Made by a program: the position numbers and the translations under genes. A DNA stretch of 64,000 nucleotides from the NCBI GenBank assembly GCA_049520515.1, contig JBEKPS010000004.1, positions 1-64,000 on the forward strand, read 5' to 3'. The notes beneath the pieces were generated by a model. The model saw only the letters and a program-made list of their open reading frames with translations, was not told the origin of the DNA and made no database searches. Source of the DNA: JAFAMS01 sp049520515 (lineage in GTDB: Bacteria; Vulcanimicrobiota; Vulcanimicrobiia; Vulcanimicrobiales; Vulcanimicrobiaceae). Shown here piece after piece: positions 21,594 through 30,569 of this stretch. Within the stretch, counting starts at the first letter, position 1. Each line of letters opens with the position of its first letter.

Positions 21594-24134
21594 ATGGATC
21601 TCAGTCCACGACTGTCTGCAATTGTAGACAGGGCGCTTCAATATCGTATTGCCGAAATTGTTGCTCCCGCAGGTTTCGGTAAGAGTACCGTCCTGAACGA
21701 CCTTGCGTCGCGGCGTGGCTTCCTGCTTGCTGAAATTCGTCACGACGAAGATTGCACATTAGCTTTAATGCGCGCACCTTGTAAGGCCGTGTCCGCTGAT
21801 TTGCCCGATTTGTTGCACGCATTGCCTGAGGCATTCCAAAACTCCGAACAAAGCGCCGGATCGGATCTTGCTTCTTGGTTTGTCCAAGCAGTTGCAGGAA
21901 GAGGCTATAAGATAGCGGTCGATGACTTACATCATTTGGCTGACGACGAGCGAGCTGCGCGCCTGCTCCGATTTGTTATCGAGAACACTCGTGGTGACGA
22001 CTCAAAATGGGTTCTCGCGTCCAGAACCTGGCCTCGACTGCCAACCGTAGCCTGGACCGCGAAGGGAGAGAAGGGCGTCTCAGTTCGAGAAACCGACCTC
22101 CTACTCACGCCCGCCGACCTGCAACATTTCGCGGCAACGATCGATCGGCCGCTCGAATTCGAAGCCGCAAAAAAGATAGCTACTGCCGCCAAATGCTGGC
22201 CGTTGCTTTCAATCTATGGCATTCGACTGCTTCAGCAAGGACAGGACATTGAGAGCGTGCTTGACTCGATCGAGGGGCGCGACGTAGATGCTCTTTCCGG
22301 CCAACTTCTTTCGCGGCTATCCGCCGAAGAATATCGCGCGCTTCTCGCTATCGTTTTGCTCGAAGGAGCTTCGCCCGAAGAGCTGGAGATCGCACAGCCC
22401 AAGGGATCAAAGCACGTCTTTCGACTTGTACAGGTTGGACTTCCGCTCATACAGAGCAATGATCGCGCGTGGCGACTTCACGACGCCCTTCGGGCGCAGA
22501 TCGTGGCGCATTGTGCGATCCATATGCCCCACGAAGTAGCCAACGTTGCGGCAGAGTTTGAGACCCACAACAAACCTGAGCGCGCTCTTAAAGTAGCAGT
22601 CACAGGCGGAGCATCTGAAATTGTTCGCAATCTCCTAGAGCAGCACGGACAATACTTCATTGACGCTGACGACCCACGTCTTTTGCGGGCTGCATTATCT
22701 GCGCTGTCAGCTAAAACAATCGAGAATTCGCCGAAACTCATGCTAATACGAGGGCTCGAAGCACTGGCGAGAGGTGAGCCCGCGATCGCGGTGAGCTATT
22801 TACGCAAATCGTCTGACCTCGACAACACGGGCTTCGGAACATATGCCAAGGCGCACCTATTTCATGCACTATTGGATTGGGAGGGCCATATCGATGAAGC
22901 ACGGGTCGTCGCGTCAGGTCTTGCGAGTCTGCCCGTGCCAGAGCGTAAAGAAGAGGCATGCGAGGTCCTAGGCATTCTAGCCCAGGCGCACTCGATTTTT
23001 GGCGATGCGCTTGGCGCGCGAGCGACGATTAAACTTGCTTTGGAGCTGTTGCCCGGAATTTCAAATCCGCGGATTGTGGCGAGAACCTATCATCGCGCTG
23101 CTCGAGTGGCTTGGGGTGCGGGACAATTCGAAGAAGTCAACACGTATGCGACACGAGTGATAGAACTAGGCAAGTCCGCTGGGTTTACGGCGCTGTCTTG
23201 GGCGTTCCGAATGCGAACTCTGGCCCTAGCTCCATTTGACGAGGCGGCTGCGATCGATTGTGCTCGACAAGGGCTCGACCTGGCCAATCGAGTTCTATAC
23301 TCGACAAATATCTACGCAATGAATTCTTCACTATTTATTTTTGCGTGCCGAGCCGGGGATCTAGAAGCAGCACGAACATTGCGCCGACTGATACTTCCGG
23401 TACCTGCTAATGTAAGAACGCGGATAGGACCCGTTATCTCAATCTTCGCGGCGCAGCTCGCCTTACTCGAGGAGAGCTATTGGGAAGCGGCAACATTGTT
23501 GGCAGAGATTAGAAGTTTTGGCGAATTGGCAGTCGACGGAGACATGATTGGCGCACGCGAGGTTCTATTTCACGCGCAGTCAGCTCTTCTGAATCAGCTG
23601 ACATCGAACGAACAATCAGCCAATCGGGCGGCTCAGAATGTCCTAAGTGCCTCGAGGAAAATTTCTCTGGACGGAGCCGCCGCGACCGCCATCCCCGAGA
23701 TTGAAATCTCGCAGATAACCGCGGCAGCGGTCCTGGGCGTGAACGGCAGGATGACGGACGCTGAAGGCGTTCTTGACAAGCTTTCCAAGTCCGCGAGTGA
23801 AGAGTATCGGCGTGATCTAGCGAGATGGACGCGTGCTGCATTAGCAGATCCTGACGCTGCCCCGAGCGAAAGCGCAATGCGGTTCGCGAAAGGCATTATC
23901 GAGCTCATTCGTCGCGTTCTCGCGACCGTTCAACAGGAGGCACTGTCACCGACAGAACGACGTGTGCTCGAATCGTTGGCACTCGGACGATCGAACAAAG
24001 AAATCGCCGCGATTACCGGCAGGTCCGTAAAGACAGTCGACAACCAGGTATCTGCGATACTGCGCAAACTTCGAGCGCGTAGTCGAGGCGAGGCCGTTGC
24101 CCGCGCTCGGAGCGCGGGCGCTCTCAGAGCGTAA
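21594..24134 (+). CDS. MalT-like ATP-dependent LuxR-type regulator
   Basis: A large regulator (846 residues from the ATG at 21594; a GTG at 21576 is possible). An N-terminal STAND-type ATPase has Walker A APAGFGKST (residues 24-32) and a Walker B-like IAVDDLHHL. Helical TPR-like repeats fill the middle, and a C-terminal LuxR/GerE HTH (LSPTERRVLESLALGRSNKE, then RSVKTVDNQVSAILRKLRAR) ends the protein. In the family, inducer binding drives ATP-dependent oligomerisation and DNA binding. The promoter region holds two palindromes. The 3' end overlaps the convergent tgt gene by 11 nt. Confidence 0.88.
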   Translation: MDLSPRLSAIVDRALQYRIAEIVAPAGFGKSTVLNDLASRRGFLLAEIRHDEDCTLALMRAPCKAVSADLPDLLHALPEAFQNSEQSAGSDLASWFVQAVAGRGYKIAVDDLHHLADDERAARLLRFVIENTRGDDSKWVLASRTWPRLPTVAWTAKGEKGVSVRETDLLLTPADLQHFAATIDRPLEFEAAKKIATAAKCWPLLSIYGIRLLQQGQDIESVLDSIEGRDVDALSGQLLSRLSAEEYRALLAIVLLEGASPEELEIAQPKGSKHVFRLVQVGLPLIQSNDRAWRLHDALRAQIVAHCAIHMPHEVANVAAEFETHNKPERALKVAVTGGASEIVRNLLEQHGQYFIDADDPRLLRAALSALSAKTIENSPKLMLIRGLEALARGEPAIAVSYLRKSSDLDNTGFGTYAKAHLFHALLDWEGHIDEARVVASGLASLPVPERKEEACEVLGILAQAHSIFGDALGARATIKLALELLPGISNPRIVARTYHRAARVAWGAGQFEEVNTYATRVIELGKSAGFTALSWAFRMRTLALAPFDEAAAIDCARQGLDLANRVLYSTNIYAMNSSLFIFACRAGDLEAARTLRRLILPVPANVRTRIGPVISIFAAQLALLEESYWEAATLLAEIRSFGELAVDGDMIGAREVLFHAQSALLNQLTSNEQSANRAAQNVLSASRKISLDGAAATAIPEIEISQITAAAVLGVNGRMTDAEGVLDKLSKSASEEYRRDLARWTRAALADPDAAPSESAMRFAKGIIELIRRVLATVQQEALSPTERRVLESLALGRSNKEIAAITGRSVKTVDNQVSAILRKLRARSRGEAVARARSAGALRA

Positions 24135-25215
24135 GAAGCGGGTTCCGAAACTGTTCCCATTTGCCGTTTGAAATCGCTTCGCGAGCGTCACGCACGAGCC
24201 GAATCAACACGTAGACATTGTGAAATGAAAGCAAGTGGGCGCCAAGCATTTCACCGGCGCGAAAGAGATGCGAGAGATACGCGCGCGTGTATGTCGTGCA
24301 GACTTGGCAATCGCAGTCCGGATCGAGCGGCGAGAAATCGCGGGTAAAGGCTGCATTCTTGATATGCAGCTCGCCTTTGCGCGTCATCGCGCGCCCATTG
24401 CGGCCGCAGCGTGTCGGATAAACGCAATCGAACATATCGATCCCTGAATCGATCGCGACGAGCACGTCGCGCACGGTCCCGACGCCCATCAGGTAGCGCG
24501 GTTTATTTTCGGGGAGCGTCGCTGCCGCAAACCGCATCATTCGCTCCGTCGCCTCGCGACTTTCGCCAACCGAGAGTCCGCCGATCGCATAGCCAGGCAT
24601 ATCCAGCGCGACGAGCTCGCGCGCGCTTTGCGCTCGCAACCGCTCGTCGAGGCCGCCTTGTGTAATCGCGAAGAGCAAGGTCTTCTCGCGTGCCGTCCAC
24701 GCGTCCGCGCAGCGCTTCGCCCACTCCGTCGTGCGCCTCACTGATTCGCGTAGCGTCGCGTCGTCAGTGGGAAGTCGAACGCAGACATCCAGCGCCATCG
24801 CGATATCGACGCCGAGCGCTTCTTGAAACGCGACGACGTTCTCCGGCGTGAAGCGGTGCGTGCTTCCGTCGAGATGCGAGCGAAACGTCACGCCCTCGTC
24901 GTCGAGTTCGCGACGGGACTCGAGGCTGAACACCTGAAACCCGCCGCTGTCCGTAAGAATCGGACGCTCCCAGGCCATGAACTTGTGCAGCCCGCCGGCA
25001 GCGACAATCGTTTCGAGCCCCGGCCTCAACCAAAGATGATACGTGTTCGCCAAGATGATCTGCGCGCCGATCTCAACGAGATCACGCGGCGCGAGTGCTT
25101 TGACGGTTGCGACTGTCCCAACCGGCATGAACACCGGAGTCTGCACGCTTCCGTGCGCAAGCTCAAGCGTTCCGGCGCGAGCCGCTCCGTTCGTCGCTGC
25201 GAGCCGGAAGCTCAC
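24124..25215 (-). CDS. tgt: Queuine/preQ1 tRNA-ribosyltransferase
   Basis: Exchanges guanine-34 for preQ1 in tRNAs with GUN anticodons, a step of queuosine synthesis. It has 363 residues. LTDSGGFQVFSL contains the general acid/base Asp89, FDCVYPTR the nucleophile region, and DCDCQVCTTYTRAYLSHLF the zinc ligands. It begins an apparent minus-strand unit with rluD (ATGA-type overlap, 25212-25215). No other queuosine gene is nearby. Confidence 0.96.
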   Translation of the reverse strand: MSFRLAATNGAARAGTLELAHGSVQTPVFMPVGTVATVKALAPRDLVEIGAQIILANTYHLWLRPGLETIVAAGGLHKFMAWERPILTDSGGFQVFSLESRRELDDEGVTFRSHLDGSTHRFTPENVVAFQEALGVDIAMALDVCVRLPTDDATLRESVRRTTEWAKRCADAWTAREKTLLFAITQGGLDERLRAQSARELVALDMPGYAIGGLSVGESREATERMMRFAAATLPENKPRYLMGVGTVRDVLVAIDSGIDMFDCVYPTRCGRNGRAMTRKGELHIKNAAFTRDFSPLDPDCDCQVCTTYTRAYLSHLFRAGEMLGAHLLSFHNVYVLIRLVRDAREAISNGKWEQFRNPLLTL

Positions 25216-26054
25216 GCCCGCAAAGATTCTCGTACGTCGAGGTATTCCGCTGGAGGCTCGACTTCAAAATGGAGTCGCTCCTTCGTCCGCGGATGCTTGA
25301 GATCCAAATGCCAGGCATGCAGTGCCTGGCCTGGCAATGCGAGCCGATGATCGGCGCGTCCGTAAATTGGATCGTTGATCACGGGATGTCCGATTGTTGC
25401 AAGGTGCACGCGAATTTGATGCGTGCGCCCGGTTTCCAGTCGCACCAGCAACTCCGCTGCGCCGTTGAGCTTCTCGCGCATCGTGTAATGCGTTACCGCG
25501 GGGCGCCCGTCGGTTCGAATCGCGAAGCGCAGGCGATTGGCCGGGTCGCGCCCGATCGGGCCGTCGATCGTGCCTTCGGGCGCGTTTGGCACGCCGCGGA
25601 CGAGTGCGAGATATTCGCGCTGAATGTAGCGTTTCTGCATGGCGCGTCCGAGCGTTGCGAGCGCTTCGTCCGTCTTAGCAATCGCGATCAGTCCGCTCGT
25701 ATCGCGATCCAGGCGATGGATCAGGCCGGCTCGCACACGTTCACCGGGAAGTGACGGTGAGTGCGCAAGCAGCGCATTGACGAGCGTTCCATCGCTGGCG
25801 CCGTGTGCGGGATGGGTCACCATTCCGGCGGGTTTGTTGACGACGAGCAGGTCGTCGTCTTCGAAAACGATCTCGAGCGGAAGCTCTTCCGCTTCGACGA
25901 CGAGCTCAGGACGCGCGCTCACTTCGTAATCGATGACGTCGCCTTCATGTAGAAGCAAGCTCGGCTTTGCAAGTTCTCCGTTGACGCGAATCAGCGCAGC
26001 CTTGTGCGCCGCAGCCACGCGCGAACGCGGCAAGCCGCTGATGCGCGCGATCAC
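25212..26054 (-). CDS. rluD: RluD-family 23S rRNA pseudouridine synthase
   Basis: Isomerises uridines in large-subunit rRNA. The N-terminal S4 domain (GLPRSRVAAAHKAALIRVNG) precedes a catalytic domain with HRLDRDTSG; Asp116 is the catalytic residue. The GTG at 26054 gives 280 residues but cuts the first turn of the S4 domain. The frame stays open upstream (HRTDGVIAR in place of the usual RLD segment) to a CTG at 26105 inside lspA, so the true start may be there. The lspA-rluD neighbourhood is conserved in many bacteria. The exact uridine target is not certain. Confidence 0.9.
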   Translation of the reverse strand: MIARISGLPRSRVAAAHKAALIRVNGELAKPSLLLHEGDVIDYEVSARPELVVEAEELPLEIVFEDDDLLVVNKPAGMVTHPAHGASDGTLVNALLAHSPSLPGERVRAGLIHRLDRDTSGLIAIAKTDEALATLGRAMQKRYIQREYLALVRGVPNAPEGTIDGPIGRDPANRLRFAIRTDGRPAVTHYTMREKLNGAAELLVRLETGRTHQIRVHLATIGHPVINDPIYGRADHRLALPGQALHAWHLDLKHPRTKERLHFEVEPPAEYLDVRESLRA

Positions 26055-26073
26055 GCCGTCCGTACGGTGGCCG

Positions 26074-26532
26074 TTATCCTCCGGCTTGGCGACGTACTGA
26101 TTCAGTGCGTAAGCTCACGAGTACGAGTGTAACGACGCCGATGCTGATGCACGAATCTGCAATATTGAAGACCGGCCACCAGCGCAGGTCGATAAAATCG
26201 ACGACGAAATGATAGTGAAAGCGATCGACGATGTTGCCGATCGCGCCGCCGACGATGGCGCCGAAAGCGATGCGCACGATCAGCGAATGGCGCGCGGCGT
26301 CGCGAAATGCGAACCAAAAGATCGCAAGCACGACGAGGGCCATCACGACGAGAAGCGCCGGCGAATCGCCGAAGAGGCCGAATGCGCCGTGCGTATTCTG
26401 TACGTAATCCCACCACAGCACGTGCGGAATCGCCGTACGGCTTTCGTTGGGAAGAAACGTATGCATGACGAGCCGCTTCGTAAGCTGATCGGCGACGAGT
26501 ACGACAAGAGCCGAAAGCCAGAGAGCGTTCAA
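26074..26532 (-). CDS. lspA: Lipoprotein signal peptidase (signal peptidase II)
   Basis: Cleaves the signal peptide of diacylated prolipoproteins. It has 152 residues and four TM helices. The conserved segments are GGAIGNIVDRFHYHFVVDF (residues 95-113) and FNIADS (122-127), which contain the aspartyl dyad. The start is TTG at 26532, overlapping the ccdA stop (TTGA). Lgt, the preceding step of lipoprotein maturation, is encoded divergently 750 bp away. Several lipoproteins in this window (38421, 40388, 56829, 57880) would be substrates. Confidence 0.95.
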   Translation of the reverse strand: MNALWLSALVVLVADQLTKRLVMHTFLPNESRTAIPHVLWWDYVQNTHGAFGLFGDSPALLVVMALVVLAIFWFAFRDAARHSLIVRIAFGAIVGGAIGNIVDRFHYHFVVDFIDLRWWPVFNIADSCISIGVVTLVLVSLRTESVRRQAGG

Positions 26533-27260
26533 AGGCTGGGCGTGGGAATGAACTGCGAGAAGAAGCTAGCGACTTTCGAAAACAGTCCGAAAAACGCGAT
26601 GCATCCCGTTGCAACAAGCAATCCGCCGGCGACGAACTCGATCGGGCCGAGGAACCGTTTGATCCGGTTCATCGCGGCGAGTGAGAAGCTGATCGCCGCC
26701 GCCGCAATCAAGAACGGGATCGCAAGTCCCAGCGAATAGACGGCGAGCAAGAAGACGGCGTTCAAAGTATTCGTCTGCTGTGATGCGAGCAGAATCACGC
26801 TTGCCAAGAACGGCCCAACGCACGGCGACCAACCGGCTGCAAACCCGACTCCCACCAAGAATGAGGCCACCAGCGAGCGATTGGGACTCAACACTTCTAC
26901 GCGCTTGGTCATCATCAAGAACGGAATGCGGAACACGCCCATCATGTTGAGGCCCAAGATCACGATAACGACGCCACCGATCTTGGCGATGAGATCCTTA
27001 TTGGCGGCAAAGGCCGCGCCGAGCGCCGCTGATCCGAGACCGAAGACTGTGATAAAGATGAATGAGAAGCCCAGCGAAAAGGAGACTGCGTGCAAGAATA
27101 TCTTCATGCGATGCAGCTCGTGTGTCCCGTCGCGCAGTTCTTCGACGCTCGAACCCGTCAAAAATGAAAGATACGCGGGAACCAGCGGCAGCACGCACGG
27201 CGAGATAAATGAAAGCAGGCCAGCGCCGAGCGCGGTTAAGACATTGAGATTGGGCTGCAT
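26529..27260 (-). CDS. ccdA: Cytochrome c biogenesis protein CcdA/DsbD transmembrane domain
   Basis: A six-TM protein of 243 residues that carries reducing equivalents from cytoplasmic thioredoxin across the membrane. Its two redox cysteines sit in the pseudo-symmetric motifs ISPCVLPLVPAY (near residue 20) and WSPCVGP (near 150). It is usually involved in cytochrome c maturation or thiol reduction of exported proteins. No thioredoxin-like partner is next to it. The ATG at 27260 is 23 bp from the divergent lgt start. Confidence 0.93.
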   Translation of the reverse strand: MQPNLNVLTALGAGLLSFISPCVLPLVPAYLSFLTGSSVEELRDGTHELHRMKIFLHAVSFSLGFSFIFITVFGLGSAALGAAFAANKDLIAKIGGVVIVILGLNMMGVFRIPFLMMTKRVEVLSPNRSLVASFLVGVGFAAGWSPCVGPFLASVILLASQQTNTLNAVFLLAVYSLGLAIPFLIAAAAISFSLAAMNRIKRFLGPIEFVAGGLLVATGCIAFFGLFSKVASFFSQFIPTPSL

Positions 27261-27283
27261 CGACGAGCCGCGTTTCGAGCAGG

Positions 27284-28147
27284 ATGGAGCGGTCGCCTCC
27301 GGCTAACGCGCGCTATGTGGAGCATTGGTTTACCTATCCCAATATCAACCCGATCGCGATTCAGCTCGGGCCCGTTGGCATTCACTGGTACGGGCTTTCG
27401 TACTTGGCCGGATTCATTCTGGTGTTTCTGTGGTTGAATCGGCCGGCTGGGCGACGCCGGCTTGGCTTGTCGACCGAAGAGATTCAGGATTTTCTCGTCT
27501 ACGCGCTCGTCGGCGTGCTCGTGGGCGGACGTCTCTTTTTCGTCGCCGCTGATATCGTCACGCGGCACACGCTTTCCGACTACATCACGAATCCGATCAA
27601 CATCATCGCCGTCTGGAACGGCGGCATGGGATTTTTCGGCGGGTTGATCGGCGTGATGATCGCGATCTGGCTTTTTCTACGCAAGCGCCCGCATCTCAAG
27701 TTTGCGGTGCTTGCGGATGAGGTCGTGATGATGCTCCCGATCGCACTCATGCTCACGCGATTCGTCAACTTCATCAATGACGAGCTTCCGGGTAACATCT
27801 GCAATCCCGATCGTCCGTGGTGCATCAAGTTTCCGAATTACTACGGCTATCGGTATCCGTCGCAGATATTCGAAGCGATCCTCGACATTTTGGTGCTGCC
27901 GGTTCTCTTCATTATCTATCGCCGCCGTCCACCCGACGGCGTCGTTGCGTGGACGTGGTTCACGTGCTATGGAATCTGCCGTTCGGTCGGCGAGATTTGG
28001 CGCGAACCAGATGCGACGCTCGGGCCGCTCACGGCCGCGCAGCTGATTTCGATTCCGATGATCATTTTGGGTTTTTTCCTGATCGCGCGTGCCGCCCGCG
28101 GCGGCACCCACACCGACGAGACACAAAAGAAAAGCCTAACGACGTAA
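27284..28147 (+). CDS. lgt: Prolipoprotein diacylglyceryl transferase
   Basis: Transfers diacylglycerol from phosphatidylglycerol to the lipobox cysteine of prolipoproteins, the first step before LspA. It has 287 residues, with the N-terminal HWYGLSYLAGF segment, an AVWNGGMGFFGG segment and the signature TRFVNFINDELPG (the usual first Gly is Thr here). The start at 27284 is provisional; a GTG at 27317 would fit the usual N-terminus equally well. After the stop a hairpin (CACGCGC/GCGCGTG, 28154-28172) lies before the next gene. Confidence 0.94.
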   Translation: MERSPPANARYVEHWFTYPNINPIAIQLGPVGIHWYGLSYLAGFILVFLWLNRPAGRRRLGLSTEEIQDFLVYALVGVLVGGRLFFVAADIVTRHTLSDYITNPINIIAVWNGGMGFFGGLIGVMIAIWLFLRKRPHLKFAVLADEVVMMLPIALMLTRFVNFINDELPGNICNPDRPWCIKFPNYYGYRYPSQIFEAILDILVLPVLFIIYRRRPPDGVVAWTWFTCYGICRSVGEIWREPDATLGPLTAAQLISIPMIILGFFLIARAARGGTHTDETQKKSLTT

Positions 28148-28153
28148 CCTTGT

Positions 28154-28172
28154 CACGCGCGGAAAGCGCGTG
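28154..28172 (+). other. Short GC hairpin between lgt and the Uma2 gene
   Basis: A perfect 7-bp inverted repeat, CACGCGC-GGAAA-GCGCGTG, with no T-tract on either strand. It could slow decay or transcription between the two genes, but nothing identifies it as a terminator. Confidence 0.3.
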
Positions 28173-28194
28173 ATACGGTGTAGGTGAGGTCGCG

Positions 28195-28719
28195 ATGTTA
28201 TCTATCGACGCTTGGCTGGACGAAAAGCCGTACAAAGAGCTTTACGACGGCGTGGTTCACGAGAAGGTGAGCCCGATGTTCGCCCACGGCATCTTGATGC
28301 TTAAAGTCGGTGGTCTACTTTCGAGCTGGGCGGGTGACCGCGGGGCTGTGGCCGTTGAGCTGCGCGTTTACCTCGGCGAGGGAAGGACGCTCGTTCCTGA
28401 TGTTGCCTTCGTTTCCGGACAGCGTCTCGGGAGGCTCTCGCGAGAAGAGCAAGAGCGGCCGCCGTTCGCGCCCGATATTGTCGTAGAAGTACGTTCGCCT
28501 GAAGATCGGGAACGGCGAATCCGCCGCAAGACCGAGCTATACTTGACGCATGGAGCGACGCTCGTCCTCAACGTCGATCCATCGACGCGTACCGTCCGCG
28601 TCACCTACGCCGATGGCGAGGCGACCTTAAAGGCGGGAGAGACGATCCGGCACGAGGCTTTCCCCGACCTACAGATTCCGGTGAACGACATCTTCAAGTC
28701 GCTCGACCGGCAATGGTAA
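28195..28719 (+). CDS. Uma2-family (DUF820) restriction-endonuclease-fold protein
   Basis: A 174-residue protein of the Uma2 family (PD-(D/E)XK fold), abundant in Cyanobacteria and other large genomes. The start of the core is ELYDGVVHEK. The nuclease-like motif runs through VPDVAFVS and PDIVVEVRSPED to RRKTELYLTHGATLVLNVDP. Cellular roles are poorly known and most copies are solitary, as here. The ATG at 28195 follows GTGAGG. No toxin or transposase genes adjoin it. Confidence 0.9.
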   Translation: MLSIDAWLDEKPYKELYDGVVHEKVSPMFAHGILMLKVGGLLSSWAGDRGAVAVELRVYLGEGRTLVPDVAFVSGQRLGRLSREEQERPPFAPDIVVEVRSPEDRERRIRRKTELYLTHGATLVLNVDPSTRTVRVTYADGEATLKAGETIRHEAFPDLQIPVNDIFKSLDRQW

Positions 28720-28726
28720 TCCGCGC

Positions 28727-29371
28727 CTAAGGGAGCTCGAAGGAGACGATCTGATCGGCCTCTCGATGGTTCGTCCAAAAGTGCTTGCCGTCGTATGCGA
28801 GTGCGCGCGCCGGGAACGAGACGTGCGCAATGTCCTCGACCTTGTATGAGCCATTGCGCTGCACGCGCGTGATCCAATAGTCTCCCGCGGCTTCGTCGTC
28901 GGTGGTTAGCACGTAGAAGGCACCGTTCGCGAACGTCTGTCCGCACACACCATGTGGGATATCGATCGTGTCTTGAACGTTGCCCTTATCGTCGACGGCG
29001 AGCAAACGCTTCTTGTACCACTGGCTCACGTAGAGTCGCGAACCGTCGAACGAGAGCTGCGAGCCGGTGTCGTCGGGACACTGAAAATCACCGGAGCGTG
29101 TGAATCCGGAACCGGGAACAAAGCGGCGGACGAAGCGGTTGTCTTCCTCGGTCTCGCCGCAGATGACGCGCAGCTCGCCGTTCATCGCGGCCATGCCCCA
29201 CGGTTTGCCGGGCGCTGCTGTTTCAAATCCGACGGTGAGCGTATCGGGATTGAGCCGATAAATTTTGCTCGTCGCCACCGAACCTATCCACAACGACGAA
29301 CCGTCGAATGCAACCGATTGTGGTTTTGGAAACGGCGTTGCTCGACGGCTGGTCTCGCGAATCTCTTGCAT
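28727..29371 (-). CDS. Beta-propeller protein, glutamine-cyclotransferase-like
   Basis: A 214-residue protein with repeated blade-like segments (SVAFDGSSLWIGSVATSKIY, PWGMAAMNGELRVICG, LSFDGSRLYVSQWYKKRLLA). These resemble glutaminyl-cyclotransferase/vgb-type propellers. No signal peptide follows the ATG at 29371, which has GGAG about 5 nt upstream, so it appears cytoplasmic. A longer frame from 29668 would overlap the divergent yggS gene and is rejected. The function is unknown; the fold call rests on the repeated pattern. Confidence 0.7.
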   Translation of the reverse strand: MQEIRETSRRATPFPKPQSVAFDGSSLWIGSVATSKIYRLNPDTLTVGFETAAPGKPWGMAAMNGELRVICGETEEDNRFVRRFVPGSGFTRSGDFQCPDDTGSQLSFDGSRLYVSQWYKKRLLAVDDKGNVQDTIDIPHGVCGQTFANGAFYVLTTDDEAAGDYWITRVQRNGSYKVEDIAHVSFPARALAYDGKHFWTNHREADQIVSFELP

Positions 29372-29448
29372 TCTTCTCCATTCCAATGGGGGAGCGGCAC
29401 GGTGCCTGTGGAAGAGAACATTCCATGGAGCTCGCCCTCGGAGCGCCG

Positions 29449-30138
29449 ATGAACGCTTCGACGACGATAGCGCAGCGCGTGCAACGTCTTCGTGAAGAAG
29501 TCGCAGAAGCCGCTCGCTCTGAGAACAGAAACCCCGCCGAGATTGCGATCGTTGCCGTCTCGAAGTTTCAACCGCGCGAGTCCGTATTTGACGCGTACGC
29601 TGCGGGCATTCGTGCGTTTGGCGAAAATCGCGTCCAGGAAGCGATCCCGAAGTTCGCAGGCCTCCCACGTTCGGCCGAGCGGCACTTCATCGGGCACGTG
29701 CAGACGAACAAAGCGAACCGGATGGTCGCCGAATTCGATCTGGTGCAGAGCGTCGATCGCCTCGATGCCGGCTTGGCGCTTGCCAAAGCCGCGCGCGGTC
29801 GTCAGTCGCAGACGCGCGTGCTACTGCAGCTCAACATATCCGAGACGGAACGCAACGGAATCCAACCCGAGCAGGCACCGGAGATCGCCGATCGGTTGCG
29901 TGCTGAGGGGCTCGAGGTTGCCGGAACGATGGCAATCGGGCCGCTGACCGCCGACCCTGCCACAATTCGTACTGCTTTTCTGCGCGCGGCTGAGGCGCAC
30001 CAGCGCGTGGGCGGACAGATACTTTCCCTGGGGATGAGCGCCGACTGGCCAATCGCAATCGCGTGCGGATCGACGATGATCCGCCTCGGCACGGCGATCT
30101 TCGGCCCACGCCCAACAAAAGGAGGCACTCCCGCATGA
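29449..30138 (+). CDS. yggS: PLP-homeostasis protein YggS/PLPBP
   Basis: Binds pyridoxal phosphate and maintains its balance; no enzymatic reaction is established. A 229-residue TIM-barrel protein with the PLP lysine in VAVSKFQP (near residue 40), then FGENRVQEA, HFIGHVQTNKA and LSLGMSADWP. I chose the ATG at 29449 because GGAG lies 5-8 nt upstream; longer frames enter the divergent gene. It overlaps sepF by ATGA, the yggS-sepF pairing common in Gram-positives and Cyanobacteria. Confidence 0.94.
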   Translation: MNASTTIAQRVQRLREEVAEAARSENRNPAEIAIVAVSKFQPRESVFDAYAAGIRAFGENRVQEAIPKFAGLPRSAERHFIGHVQTNKANRMVAEFDLVQSVDRLDAGLALAKAARGRQSQTRVLLQLNISETERNGIQPEQAPEIADRLRAEGLEVAGTMAIGPLTADPATIRTAFLRAAEAHQRVGGQILSLGMSADWPIAIACGSTMIRLGTAIFGPRPTKGGTPA

Positions 30139-30563
30139 GCGTCTTGGAGCGCATCGGTTCATTCTTCTCGCTGCGCGATGACGATGACGACGATTTCGAC
30201 GAACACGGTAACGTCGTCCCGATCACCGCGACCAATCGTATCCGCGCCGGCGGCGTTGAGGTTGCGATCTTCGCGCCTGCCGCATTCGCCGACGTGACGG
30301 ACATCGCCGACGCATTGCGTTCGCGCCACGTTGCAATCGTCAACTTACAAGGCGCCGACCGCTCGCTTCTTCAGCGAGTTGTCGACTTTACGTCCGGCGT
30401 TGCCTACACGATCGACGGAAAGATTCAAAAGCTCGCGGACTCAATTTATCTCGTCGTTCCCGCCGGCGTTGCGGTAAATTCCGCCGGTGTGCGCGAAGCC
30501 ATACAAAACGACACACTAATCGACCTCAAGCCGCGTGCGACGTTCGGCGCGCGGCAGGGTTAA
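30135..30563 (+). CDS. sepF: Cell division protein SepF
   Basis: FtsZ-binding membrane anchor of the divisome, 142 residues. An N-terminal amphipathic helix (MSVLERIGSFFSL) for membrane binding, an acidic linker (DDDDDDFDE), then the SepF core (IADALRSRHVAIVNLQGAD, FTSGVAYTIDGKIQKLADS, YLVVPAGV). The start overlaps the yggS stop. SepF together with DivIVA, without FtsA visible here, suggests Gram-positive- or cyanobacterial-style division in an organism that also has heptose genes. Confidence 0.95.
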   Translation: MSVLERIGSFFSLRDDDDDDFDEHGNVVPITATNRIRAGGVEVAIFAPAAFADVTDIADALRSRHVAIVNLQGADRSLLQRVVDFTSGVAYTIDGKIQKLADSIYLVVPAGVAVNSAGVREAIQNDTLIDLKPRATFGARQG

Positions 30564-30569
30564 GGTACG

